From: a virus | Strand: one strand, 5' to 3' | Virus record (IMG/VR): IMGVR_UViG_3300036852_000204 | Location: 1-63,092 of that record | Length of the DNA: 63,092 nucleotides | Part shown: in pieces, positions 21,910 through 29,624 of the stretch | Layout of the letters: every line of letters begins with the position of its first letter | Position numbering within the stretch: the first letter of the stretch is position 1 | Position numbers and translations under genes: made by a program | The notes under the pieces: model-generated | Databases searched by the model: none | What the model was told of the DNA's origin: nothing | Seen by the model: only the letters and a program-made list of their open reading frames with translations

Positions 21910-22461
21910 GTGAACGCAGAAGCCGCTATCAATTGGTACGTGCTGAAGACGATCCCGGTGCATCGCCTGGAGTTCCAGGTTCTGCACGCCCTCCATCAGC
22001 TCGAATACCAAGCCATGGTGCCGTTTGAGACGCGCTGCGTTCCAATCCGCAACAGCCAATTGTGGGACCAAGTCAAGTACCCGCTGTTCCCGCGCTACGT
22101 CATGGTCGCCCTGCACAGCCACATGGAGTTTCCCTACATCAAGGCCAAGATCAACCAGGCCGCCGAGGACCGTGGCAAGAGTCCGCCCGTCATGGGGCTG
22201 ATCGGACCCAACAGCGAGCCCGGCAAGCTCAAGCCCAAGGAAGTCGAGATCATGCGAACCTACTCGGTGGAGGAGGCAACCGAAGTCAACATCCACAAAA
22301 CCATGCAGATCGGCAGCGAGATCGACATCTTTCGCGGCGCATGGGCAGGCAGGAAAAGCCACATCGAGGCCTTCACAAGGAAGGGCGTCAAGGCGATGGT
22401 GGAGGTGTTCAGCTCATGGCACGTGGTAGAGATACCCATGCGAGACGTGAGGGCGGCGTGA
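21910..22461 (+). CDS. NusG/RfaH-like transcription factor
   Basis: 183 residues from GTG. The NGN domain is visible as NWYVLKTIPVHRLEFQVLHA and YPLFPRYVMVAL. The C-terminal part (IGSEIDIFRGAWAGRKSHIE, then VKAMVEVF) fits a KOW domain. Such proteins bind RNA polymerase and reduce pausing or termination. Being the penultimate gene before the late region, it may act as the antiterminator for late genes. Confidence 0.8.
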   Translation: MNAEAAINWYVLKTIPVHRLEFQVLHALHQLEYQAMVPFETRCVPIRNSQLWDQVKYPLFPRYVMVALHSHMEFPYIKAKINQAAEDRGKSPPVMGLIGPNSEPGKLKPKEVEIMRTYSVEEATEVNIHKTMQIGSEIDIFRGAWAGRKSHIEAFTRKGVKAMVEVFSSWHVVEIPMRDVRAA

Positions 22462-22685
22462 TGTTTGGAAAGCTGAGAAAGCTGTTTTCGTGCAGGCACC
22501 GGAAGGGTGAGCAAAAAACCTACCTACAGGGTGGCGATGACGGACTGCTGATCGTGCACTTTGTGTGCGCCAAGTGCGGCGAGACTGTTCCAAATGGAGC
22601 ATTTATCGCCACGTTCGATGGTCTGGATCGTTTGGCGAAGCGCGGCCGTGAAATGCGGCACGGGGCGGTTGAGCGGGTCGTCTAA
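22461..22685 (+). CDS. Zinc-finger-like small protein, 74 aa
   Basis: TGATG overlap with the NusG-like gene. FSCRHRKGEQ and FVCAKCGETVPNG form a likely zinc site (C-x-H and CxxC). Co-translated with the NusG-like protein, so it may be a partner. Confidence 0.6.
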   Translation: MFGKLRKLFSCRHRKGEQKTYLQGGDDGLLIVHFVCAKCGETVPNGAFIATFDGLDRLAKRGREMRHGAVERVV

Positions 22686-23162
22686 TCGATTGTTCGTGTG
22701 CGAACGAGCAACGAACGGAAACAAAATGCGCAACAAAATGACCAAACCGCGAAATAACAGTTGAACTTACTGGTGAGATTTGAGACAAGAAGGCGTGATT
22801 TGGTGATTGGCGTCAGGGCTACCCTGGCCGATAAGCCACAGGGCAGTGCTCTGAAAAGACCCCAAATCAACGTGGGCACCAAAGCCCTCCGTGTCCCCAA
22901 AGCAACCTGCTACCCTGAACTGATTTGCGCTCCCGCGCAATCCCAAACTCAGCGCCATATACAACGCTTATTACCATGACGCGCTGATCGAGGCGTCAAC
23001 GCCACCATGAAATAGCAACGCCCGACTGCCAGTTCTCACTAGCTAGCCGAGCGTTTGTTACGCAACACAAACTCACCAACTCTCACTTGGGCAACATACA
23101 GGCGAACATCGCGCTCGCGCTCGTAAGCGGTCCGACCAAACTCAATCCCAAGGTACAATAAC
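22686..23162 (+). other. Gap with hairpins between early and late genes
   Basis: About 475 bp with no convincing gene. It contains GTTCG-TGTG-CGAAC (about 22690-22703) and a hairpin pairing GATT(T)GCGC with GCGCAATC (about 22920-22940). Candidate home of a late promoter or of the site used by the NusG-like protein, but no clear -35/-10 pair is seen. Confidence 0.4.
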
Positions 23163-23648
23163 ATGCGCGTGCACACTGACGTGGGCGCGGGCCTTCCCAG
23201 GGCCCGCACGATGCCTTCCCGCTATTCGCTCGTTGTTAGCCAAAAGGGCCAAGAGGTCGTTGGGGAAGCCGCGACTGTATTCTCGGGCGGCCCCTCAGAC
23301 ATGCAGGGCGACACTCGTGGGATGCCTTGTGTGCGTTTTACGAGTGCAGCCGATTGGCTGGAGTTCCAACGTCATGTTGCGCAGTGGAAGACTGAGACCG
23401 CATACCAATCCATGATTGAGGATATGGTTCTCTCTGAGTCGTACCAGCGCATCATCGGCATGGGCGCTCGCGCCATACCCTTGATCATATGGCAGATCGA
23501 AATTGAGGGGTCCAACCCTGATCATTGGTGGTGGGCTTTGCGCGTCCTTGCTCAGCACGACCCAGTACCGGCAGAGCACAAGGGCAACGTTGCCGAAATG
23601 GCAAAGCGTTGGGTGGAGTGGTACCGTGAAAATCAGCTGGCCAGCTAA
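23163..23648 (+). CDS. Conserved hypothetical protein, 161 aa
   Basis: SYQRIIGMGARAIPLIIWQI then NPDHWWWALRVLAQHDPVPA and GNVAEMAKRWVEWY. This pattern (YQ.II.MG..A.P, DHW..AL) recurs in bacterial proteins of unknown function found with a short partner gene. It may have been acquired with its partner as a pair. An internal Met (MPSRYSLVV) is an alternative start. Confidence 0.6.
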   Translation: MRVHTDVGAGLPRARTMPSRYSLVVSQKGQEVVGEAATVFSGGPSDMQGDTRGMPCVRFTSAADWLEFQRHVAQWKTETAYQSMIEDMVLSESYQRIIGMGARAIPLIIWQIEIEGSNPDHWWWALRVLAQHDPVPAEHKGNVAEMAKRWVEWYRENQLAS

Positions 23649-23835
23649 GGAATTTCCTCACCTGAACGCAGCACCTCATGCCGTCACTCGGCAACTCCGT
23701 GATGGTGGGTGGACGAGCAAGATGGGTAAAGCAGAGGACATTACCCACACGAGCGCTAAAGACGTTTCCGGGCCCTTTTATGGACAGGTCGTTCTTTATC
23801 TGAAGAGAACGCGCGGCCAGCCACTGGTTGCCTAA
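23626..23835 (+). CDS. Partner hypothetical protein, 69 aa
   Basis: GTG start inside the end of the upstream gene (23-bp overlap). ISWPAKEFPHLNAAPHAVTR then LRDGGWTSKMG. Short compared with what the opening suggests, so it may be the truncated partner of the preceding protein. Last gene before the transposon. Confidence 0.5.
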   Translation: MKISWPAKEFPHLNAAPHAVTRQLRDGGWTSKMGKAEDITHTSAKDVSGPFYGQVVLYLKRTRGQPLVA

Positions 23836-23913
23836 CGACTGAGTCAAGTATATTGTTGCCCTCACTTGCCCTAACGTGTAACCCAACATCGTGATCGTTT
23901 GATGGCATAAACG

Positions 23914-23921
23914 CAGAAGGC
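23914..23921 (+). repeat. Left 8-bp target duplication of the transposon
   Basis: CAGAAGGC directly outside the left inverted repeat; identical to 26426-26433. Confidence 0.9.
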
Positions 23922-23950
23922 GGGAAGTGTATACATAACATAGAAAAGGT

Positions 23951-24190
23951 TTGACGGTTTTGCCCGAAGCAGCGAATGATGGCCCCGACAGGCCGGCGCT
24001 CGAATGCAGAATGCTGATCAGCCACGAAATGATCGAGGCTGGGCTTGATGAGTTGTTTGCAAGCTCGGCAATGCTTGGTGAGTCGAACAAGGATGAACTG
24101 CGCGGCCCCTTAGCCCGCGCCCTGTGCGCAATGCTTAGCGCTTCTTCTTTCGGATTTCGATTTCATCCAGAATGTCCGCCCGAAGCTTAG
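23951..24190 (+). CDS. Possible passenger protein, 79 aa
   Basis: TTG-started frame; the convincing part is MLISHEMIEAGLDELFASSA. It overlaps the 3' end of the HEPN-like gene by 56 bp (convergent), so its last residues are probably run-on. Function unknown. Confidence 0.4.
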   Translation: MTVLPEAANDGPDRPALECRMLISHEMIEAGLDELFASSAMLGESNKDELRGPLARALCAMLSASSFGFRFHPECPPEA

Positions 24191-24662
24191 AGACTTTGTC
24201 GCGCAGTTTTCGGATGTCTTCGATCGCCTTTGTGATCTCTGCATCCTCAATGTCTTTCATGCCGTAGGTGGGCGTCTTAGACGGCATGCTTCGGAACTGA
24301 GCTGGCCGCTTGGATGTTTTTTCCATGTACCACGGGTCGTGGATTATCCTGTTGCGTGCCTCGTTGGGCGTTATGCCCTGCAGCCCGTTAATCCGCTCCA
24401 CTAGTCTTTTCTTGAGACCCATTTGCTGAGCAAGAGTTGAGATCGCTCTGTAGCGCGGAGCCGTACCCATCAGTTGGGCCGTGATGCACGCGCCCTTCTG
24501 AGGCACAAGATCCGCCAGTTCCCAGATGATTAAGTCCAATACGTGCTCAACGTGCGCCCACTCCGATGCGACTCGGCCTATCATCTGATAAAAGGGGTGG
24601 TCGTCAGGCAGCGGCTCATGAACTCGAAGCTGTGCGTTGCCGAGCAGAAGAAGAAGCGTCAT
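24135..24662 (-). CDS. HEPN-like passenger protein
   Basis: 175 residues from ATG 24662 (GGGAG upstream). SEWAHVEHVLDLIIWELADL is an N-terminal helix like those of HEPN folds, and NEARNRIIHDPWYMEK carries the R-x4-H catalytic motif of HEPN ribonucleases. The C-terminus is a coiled coil (DIRKLRDKVSKLRADIL). HEPN proteins often act as toxins or defence RNases. As transposon cargo it could give addiction or anti-phage function. Activity is inferred from one motif. Confidence 0.6.
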   Translation of the reverse strand: MTLLLLLGNAQLRVHEPLPDDHPFYQMIGRVASEWAHVEHVLDLIIWELADLVPQKGACITAQLMGTAPRYRAISTLAQQMGLKKRLVERINGLQGITPNEARNRIIHDPWYMEKTSKRPAQFRSMPSKTPTYGMKDIEDAEITKAIEDIRKLRDKVSKLRADILDEIEIRKKKR

Positions 24663-24834
24663 GCGAAATTCTCCCAAGCAATCAAAAGAACCGGATCAGC
24701 ACAGCGAGCAAGAGACTGCGCGCCGTCGCGACGAATGGTTGCGCCGAACCCTCAACAGTCCGCCGAAGCCGCACAAGGATGTCGTTGCGGAGCGGAAGAC
24801 GAAGCGCGCAGGGCGCGAGACCAAGAAACGATGA
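24661..24834 (+). CDS. Possible passenger protein, 57 aa, basic
   Basis: MRNSPKQSKEPDQHSEQETA, then a Lys/Arg-rich tail. Its ATG overlaps the ATG of the divergent HEPN-like gene by 2 bp, an odd arrangement, so one of the two starts may be wrong. Confidence 0.45.
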   Translation: MRNSPKQSKEPDQHSEQETARRRDEWLRRTLNSPPKPHKDVVAERKTKRAGRETKKR

Positions 24835-24891
24835 AGTGCGAGTGCTCAGATATCGCTGCGTCGTGCAATGTCTTGCGCGCGCAACGCACGT

Positions 24892-25296
24892 CTAGTGGCT
24901 ACTTGGTCCAACTTGGAGCTTCGGAATTTCGTCCCGTACCGCTTGTTGAAGTGAAGCTGCCCGTCCCGCATCAAGCGCGAACCATTTCAGAACCTTGCCA
25001 GAGTGCAGACCGAGGAAAACGCACGGAGCCCCGTTCACATGACCGTTCATCACGCGGTGTTCGTCGACGATAGCAGCGCGCAACGATCCACGCTCACCAG
25101 GAGCAATGCCGGCGACGGGGTCGTGCAGTGACGAAAGGTGCTCCAGATCATTCAAGACGGTGATGAGATGGTCTAAGTGTTCGACTTGCAACGATAGATC
25201 AAGTGATCCCTGGCTCGTGCGAAACCTGAATTCGAACGCGGTCCTGTCCGCAGAAATTGTCGCGCTCTCAATGCCGGTCAACTGGAATGCTGGCAT
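24892..25296 (-). CDS. Passenger hypothetical protein, 134 aa
   Basis: GGAGAA precedes ATG. Two beta-rich halves (ATISADRTAFEFRFRTSQGS; GAPCVFLGLHSGKVLKWFAL) joined by helices. No family recognised. Lies between transposase and HEPN-like gene on the same strand, so the three may be co-transcribed. Confidence 0.6.
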   Translation of the reverse strand: MPAFQLTGIESATISADRTAFEFRFRTSQGSLDLSLQVEHLDHLITVLNDLEHLSSLHDPVAGIAPGERGSLRAAIVDEHRVMNGHVNGAPCVFLGLHSGKVLKWFALDAGRAASLQQAVRDEIPKLQVGPSSH

Positions 25297-25403
25297 GTTT
25301 GTTCTCCGCGTGGTTGATTCGTCGCAGAACCAGCTTACACGGAGAGGGGCCGCTAGGTGACTAGCGGCCCGCCTTCTCTCGCTTCCACTTCCGGAAAGCT
25401 TCC

Positions 25404-26360
25404 CTAAGCTCCCGTGTCATCTTCACGGGGCTTGGCTGCTTTGTCAGGCTGTCGATAAGTAAGCCTCTTGCCGACGGCACCCTTCATCAACAGTGACGCG
25501 CGTTCCGTATCCTCGACGCCCAGCGCAGATCGGGTGTTCCAGCGGAAGGCAAACTCGTCAATGTAGCGCTGCAAATGCTGCTCGCTGATTGAGTGAAAGC
25601 TTCCCATGACGCCGCGCTTCAGGATGGCAAAGAACGCTTCGGCGGATTGAATGTGCGTCTTGCCATCCTTGGACACGTATTCGTCTTTGGAGTGGTTCAC
25701 GACACCATGCGCGGCGAACTCTTTGCTCATATGGTAGTAAGCCAGCGCGTCGTCGGTGTTCATGGTTGTGCCCTTGGCGACATGCTTGGCGATCGCCTTG
25801 CGCAGCGTCTTGGCCGATACATCAGCAACGTGCGTTGCGCGCACCTGACCGCCACGCTCTACTAGCGCATGGACGGCGTGCTTCTTGGGCTCAGGCTTGC
25901 CCTTGTGGACGTTTTTCTTCTTGCCGCCGACAAACGTCTCGTCGCTCTCGACAGTCTTGCCCTCGCCACCAATCGGGCCAGCCTTCAGATCAGGGCCAGC
26001 GGCCTCGCGAATGCGCATGGTGAGAAACCAAGCGGTCTTGTATGTGACGCCAAGCATGCGCTGGAGCTGCTTAGAGGACATACCCTTCTTGCTGGCGGCC
26101 ATCAGGTGGTAGGCCAGTACCCACTTGGTCAGCGGGATTTTGGACCGCTCCATCACGCTACCAACCGTCACGGTGAAGGCTTGCAGGCATGAATTGCACT
26201 GGAATAGACCGGGGCGGTGGCTTTTGCCTTCGAGGCGGTGAATGTTTTCGGTTTCGCCGCAATGAGGACAGAACGGGCCGTCGGGCCAGCGCTGAGCTTC
26301 TAAATGCTCGCGAGCTTTGTCTTCATCGTGAAAAATCGGGTTAGTGAGATTGACGGACAC
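25404..26360 (-). CDS. tnp: IS1595-family transposase
   Basis: 318 residues. An N-terminal zinc ribbon (FCPHCGETENIH ... FQCNSC), TVGSVMERSKIPLTKWVLAY, and a DDE-type core with ESDETFVGGKKK, NTDDALAYY and FHSISEQHLQRYIDEFAFRW, as in ISXO2-like transposases. It cuts at the terminal inverted repeats and inserts with 8-bp duplications. The frame appears intact. Confidence 0.93.
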   Translation of the reverse strand: MSVNLTNPIFHDEDKAREHLEAQRWPDGPFCPHCGETENIHRLEGKSHRPGLFQCNSCLQAFTVTVGSVMERSKIPLTKWVLAYHLMAASKKGMSSKQLQRMLGVTYKTAWFLTMRIREAAGPDLKAGPIGGEGKTVESDETFVGGKKKNVHKGKPEPKKHAVHALVERGGQVRATHVADVSAKTLRKAIAKHVAKGTTMNTDDALAYYHMSKEFAAHGVVNHSKDEYVSKDGKTHIQSAEAFFAILKRGVMGSFHSISEQHLQRYIDEFAFRWNTRSALGVEDTERASLLMKGAVGKRLTYRQPDKAAKPREDDTGA

Positions 26361-26403
26361 AATGCACCTCGCTTTCTGAGGTGAATATGGCCTCGCAATC
26401 TCA

Positions 26404-26425
26404 CTATGTCAAGTATACACTTCCC
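26404..26425 (-). repeat. Right terminal inverted repeat of the transposon
   Basis: Complement begins GGGAAGTGTATAC, matching the left end at 23922-23943 in 20 of 22 bp. Confidence 0.92.
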
Positions 26426-26433
26426 CAGAAGGC
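26426..26433 (+). repeat. Right 8-bp target duplication
   Basis: CAGAAGGC, identical to 23914-23921. It now also contains the AGAAGG that serves as ribosome binding site for the terminase gene at 26436. Confidence 0.9.
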
Positions 26434-26435
26434 GC

Positions 26436-26924
26436 ATGAAGGGGCTTCCATCCAAATATACCGAGGCGCTAGGCGTTCGGATTTGTGAATTGCTGGCTGA
26501 AGGCAAAACGCTCCGCTCAATATGCGAAGCAGAGGGAATGCCTTCCGAGGTCACAATTCGTAGATGGGCCATAGACTTAGATCATCCGTTCGCGGCGCAA
26601 TACGCGCGTGCGCGTGAGGTCGGCTATCAGAGGATGGCCGATGATCTCGTTGATATTGCTGACGGAAAGCGGGTCGATTGGGTTGCGGCGGCCGGGGATG
26701 CTGAAAGCGCAGACGGTCCAAAGGACGCCGTGCAGCGTGATCGACTACGAGTTGATACCCGTAAGTGGCTGCTTTCCAAGGCGCTGCCCAAAATATACGG
26801 CGACAAGGTCACCAACGAGATCACGGGCAAAGATGGTGCGGATTTAATCCCGGTTTTGAATGTCACCATCGGCAACGCTAAATCTGGACCTGCACCCAAA
26901 GCAGGGGGTGGCACTACAGACTAA
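26436..26924 (+). CDS. terS: Terminase small subunit
   Basis: 162 residues from ATG 26436; the longer frame to 26406 lies in transposon sequence. YTEALGVRICELLAEGKTLR then SICEAEGMPSEVTIRRW is the DNA-recognition HTH of small terminases, followed by a helical region (RVDTRKWLLSKALPKIYG) typical of this subunit in phages of Proteobacteria. It recognises phage DNA for packaging with the large subunit. The transposon has replaced everything more than 10 bp upstream. Confidence 0.8.
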   Translation: MKGLPSKYTEALGVRICELLAEGKTLRSICEAEGMPSEVTIRRWAIDLDHPFAAQYARAREVGYQRMADDLVDIADGKRVDWVAAAGDAESADGPKDAVQRDRLRVDTRKWLLSKALPKIYGDKVTNEITGKDGADLIPVLNVTIGNAKSGPAPKAGGGTTD

Positions 26925-28437
26925 GGCGACGGAGGTTCTGTATGGCGGCGCCGCCGGGGGCGGCAAAAGCCATCTGATGCGGGTGGCGTCGATCCTCTGG
27001 TGCACGGCCATACCGGGGCTGCAGGTTTATCTGTTTCGTCGCATCCGGGACGACCTATTCAAAAACCACATGGAAGGCCCCAAGGGCTTCCGGGCCATCC
27101 TGGCGGGCTGGTCGCTGAGTGGGTTCGTCAAGATCGTCGAGGACGAAATCCGCTTCTGGAACGGCTCGAAAATCTATCTTTGCCACTGCAAGGATGAGAA
27201 GGACATCTACAAATACCAGGGCGCCGAGATCCACGTCCTTCTGATCGACGAGCTGACCCACTTTACCGAGACCATGTACCGCTTCCTGCGCAACCGCGTG
27301 CGCATGGTCGGCATTTCCCTGGCCAAGCAGTTTGCCGGCATGTTTCCCCGCATCTTGTGCGGTGCCAACCCCGGCAACATCGGCCACCTCTGGGTCAAGC
27401 GCACCTTTGTTGATGGGGTGCAGGATACTCAGGTACGCAAGGCGCCGCCCAGTGAGGGCGGCATGCTGCGCCAGTTCATTCGCGCAGTGCTCGAAGACAA
27501 CCCGAGCATGGCGTCGGATGATCCGGGCTACGAGAACAGGCTGCAAGGCCTAGGCTCCAAGGCCCTTGTTCAGGCCATGCGGTATGGGGACTGGGATGTC
27601 GTAGAGGGCGCGTTCTTCGATTGCTGGGAGCCGCAGCGCCACATCCTTCGTCCATTCCCGGTGCCCAAGGACTGGAAGCGGTTCAGATCCGGCGATTGGG
27701 GCTCAGCCAAGCCGTTCTCAATCGGTTGGTGGACGATCGTTCCAGACGATTACCCGGCGCTCAACGTGTTCGATGCGCCGCTGATCGTGCCCCGCGGTGC
27801 TCTGGTCCGTTACCGAGAGTGGTATGGCGCTGCCAAGGACGAGGGCGGCAACACCATTCCCGATGCCGGACTGAAGATGGACGCCATGGAGGTTGGGCGC
27901 CGCATCGCTGAGATTGAGGGCGCCAAGTTTGACGAAACGCGCACCAAGATGATCGCCCCAAAAACGGAACTCGTGACCGGGGGCGTAATGGACCCGGCGG
28001 TGTTCTCGAACCATGGCGGCCCGTCAATCGGCGAGATGCTGTCACGGGGCGGGGCCGGGTTTGGTCCAGCCGACAATACCCGCGTTCCGCAACGCGGGGC
28101 CATGAGCGGTTGGAACCAGATGCGCCAGCGCATGCAGGGCGACGGTGAGGGCCGGGCGATGCTGTACTGCTTCTCGACCTGCACGGACTCAATACGCACC
28201 ATACCCGTTCTGCAGCACGACACGGATCGCCCCGAAGATCTCAATACGGACATGGAAGACCACGCGGCGGACGACTGGCGCTACGCCTGCAACTCCCGCC
28301 CGTTCCTGCCCGAAGCGCCTCGCGAGAAGCCCAAGAACTTCACCTACATTGCCGATCCCGTAACCGGCACCGTCTCCTCCACCTGGACCATGAACGACAT
28401 CATCAAGCGCAAGGAACGCGCTCGGAAAGGGGCTTGA
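26860..28437 (+). CDS. terL: Terminase large subunit
   Basis: 525 residues, overlapping terS by 65 bp. Walker A GGAAGGGKSHLMRVAS near residue 35, Walker B VLLIDELTHF, and a C-terminal RNase H-like nuclease (FRSGDWGSAKPFSIGWW). It is the ATP-driven motor that cuts concatemers and pumps DNA into the head. Closest in pattern to the Terminase_6 type. Length is normal. Confidence 0.93.
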   Translation: MSPSATLNLDLHPKQGVALQTKATEVLYGGAAGGGKSHLMRVASILWCTAIPGLQVYLFRRIRDDLFKNHMEGPKGFRAILAGWSLSGFVKIVEDEIRFWNGSKIYLCHCKDEKDIYKYQGAEIHVLLIDELTHFTETMYRFLRNRVRMVGISLAKQFAGMFPRILCGANPGNIGHLWVKRTFVDGVQDTQVRKAPPSEGGMLRQFIRAVLEDNPSMASDDPGYENRLQGLGSKALVQAMRYGDWDVVEGAFFDCWEPQRHILRPFPVPKDWKRFRSGDWGSAKPFSIGWWTIVPDDYPALNVFDAPLIVPRGALVRYREWYGAAKDEGGNTIPDAGLKMDAMEVGRRIAEIEGAKFDETRTKMIAPKTELVTGGVMDPAVFSNHGGPSIGEMLSRGGAGFGPADNTRVPQRGAMSGWNQMRQRMQGDGEGRAMLYCFSTCTDSIRTIPVLQHDTDRPEDLNTDMEDHAADDWRYACNSRPFLPEAPREKPKNFTYIADPVTGTVSSTWTMNDIIKRKERARKGA

Positions 28438-28438
28438 T

Positions 28439-28810
28439 ATGGCGGTCACGGAGACAATGCCGGCATCGGCCGGGTGGTCCTATGTCGCTGGCTCAGGTGG
28501 CATAGCCGATACCAGCGACGTGACGCTGGCCGCAGCGCCAACTGCCGGCATGCGCAATTATCTCTGCGCCCTGCAGTTCATCAATACGGATGCCACGGTC
28601 GGCACGGAAATCGTCGTCAAGGACGGTGCCACTGTGCTGTGGCGGGGTTATGCGCAGCATTCAGTGGCAGCCGTCACGCAGCCCGGCATGGTCAGCGTCG
28701 TCTTCCCGGTGGCGATCCGCCAGCCGAGCACGGCTACGGCCCTGACCGCCGCGTGCATCACGACCAGCAGCCAGACCTACATCAACGCGCAAGGTTATAC
28801 GGGCATCTGA
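28439..28810 (+). CDS. Small structural-type protein, 123 aa
   Basis: Beta-rich and Ala/Thr/Gly-rich (GIADTSDVTLAAAPTAGMRN; LQFINTDATVGTEIVVKDGA). Starts 1 bp after terL and belongs to a run of similar proteins up to the portal gene; likely virion or decoration protein. Confidence 0.6.
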   Translation: MAVTETMPASAGWSYVAGSGGIADTSDVTLAAAPTAGMRNYLCALQFINTDATVGTEIVVKDGATVLWRGYAQHSVAAVTQPGMVSVVFPVAIRQPSTATALTAACITTSSQTYINAQGYTGI

Positions 28811-28811
28811 C

Positions 28812-29471
28812 ATGGCCGATGATCTGACCATCACGCAAGGCACCGGCACGACCATTGCCGCCGACGAGATTTCCAGCGTCAAATACCAGCGGATCAAGCT
28901 ATCGCTGGGTGCCGATGGAACGGCGGTCGATGCCATAGCTGGTGCGGGCGTCGTTGGAACTGGTGTTCAGCGCACGACGCTGGCATCTGATGATCCCGCC
29001 GTTACCGCCCTTCAGGTCGTCGATGATTGGGATGAGTCAGATCGCGCCAAGGTCAATCTGATTGTTGGCCAGGCGGGCATTGCGGCAGGGGCCGGGGCGG
29101 TCGGCGCTACCGTTCCGCGCGTTACCCACGCTTCCGATGATCCCGCGGTCACCGCTCTGCAGTTGGTTGATGACTTCGGCGTCGGTGAATACGAAACCGT
29201 GGCCGCCTCACAGACCGCTCAGGTGATCGGGGCCACAGGCGCGGCCGGGGATTTCATATCTGGTCTACTGGTCACGCCAGCCAATACCTCGCCCGGCAAC
29301 GTCATCATTCTCGACAATGCCACCTCGATCACCGTGTTTGCCGGCGGCGCATCCAGTGTCTCCAACCTGGTGCCGTTCTTCATTCCGCTCGGCATGCGCA
29401 GCGTGTCGGGGGCGTGGAAGGTGACGACCGGCGCCGATGTGTCCGTTATCGCTATGGGGAACTTCACATGA
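28812..29471 (+). CDS. Structural-type protein, paralogue A, 219 aa
   Basis: MADDLTITQGTGTTIAADEI, then repeated blocks of the type TLASDDPAVTALQVVDDWDE. The opening 110 residues match the protein at 29625 closely. The C-terminal half (ANTSPGNVIILDNATSITVF) is separate. Likely capsid decoration or fibre-like protein. Confidence 0.65.
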   Translation: MADDLTITQGTGTTIAADEISSVKYQRIKLSLGADGTAVDAIAGAGVVGTGVQRTTLASDDPAVTALQVVDDWDESDRAKVNLIVGQAGIAAGAGAVGATVPRVTHASDDPAVTALQLVDDFGVGEYETVAASQTAQVIGATGAAGDFISGLLVTPANTSPGNVIILDNATSITVFAGGASSVSNLVPFFIPLGMRSVSGAWKVTTGADVSVIAMGNFT

Positions 29472-29623
29472 GATGGCTGCTGGAAAATTCGCTGTTTCTG
29501 GGTGTGTTTGCCATGCTGCCGTTCTATCGCGCCACAACCCGCGCCGCTCTGGACGCATCTGGTGGTCTTCCTACCGGCACTGGCAAGTTTGGCTTTCTGA
29601 TGCTGTTCCCAAGGGCGCCCTGA
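29468..29623 (+). CDS. 51-aa membrane-type peptide
   Basis: ATGA overlap with paralogue A. MRWLLENSLFLGVFAMLPFY is hydrophobic; the remainder is Gly-rich. Ends 1 bp before paralogue B. Confidence 0.5.
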   Translation: MRWLLENSLFLGVFAMLPFYRATTRAALDASGGLPTGTGKFGFLMLFPRAP

Positions 29624-29624
29624 T

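Larger units (their letters stand above)
23922..26425 (-). mobile_element. IS1595-type transposon with passenger genes, 2504 bp
   Basis: Both ends begin GGGAAGTGTATAC and match over 20 of 22 bp (23922-23943 and the complement of 26404-26425). They are flanked by perfect 8-bp duplications, the size known for the IS1595 family. It encodes an IS1595-type transposase and two to four passenger genes, one a HEPN-like protein. The intact duplication and near-perfect ends point to a recent insertion. It lies 10 bp upstream of the small terminase start. Confidence 0.93.
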
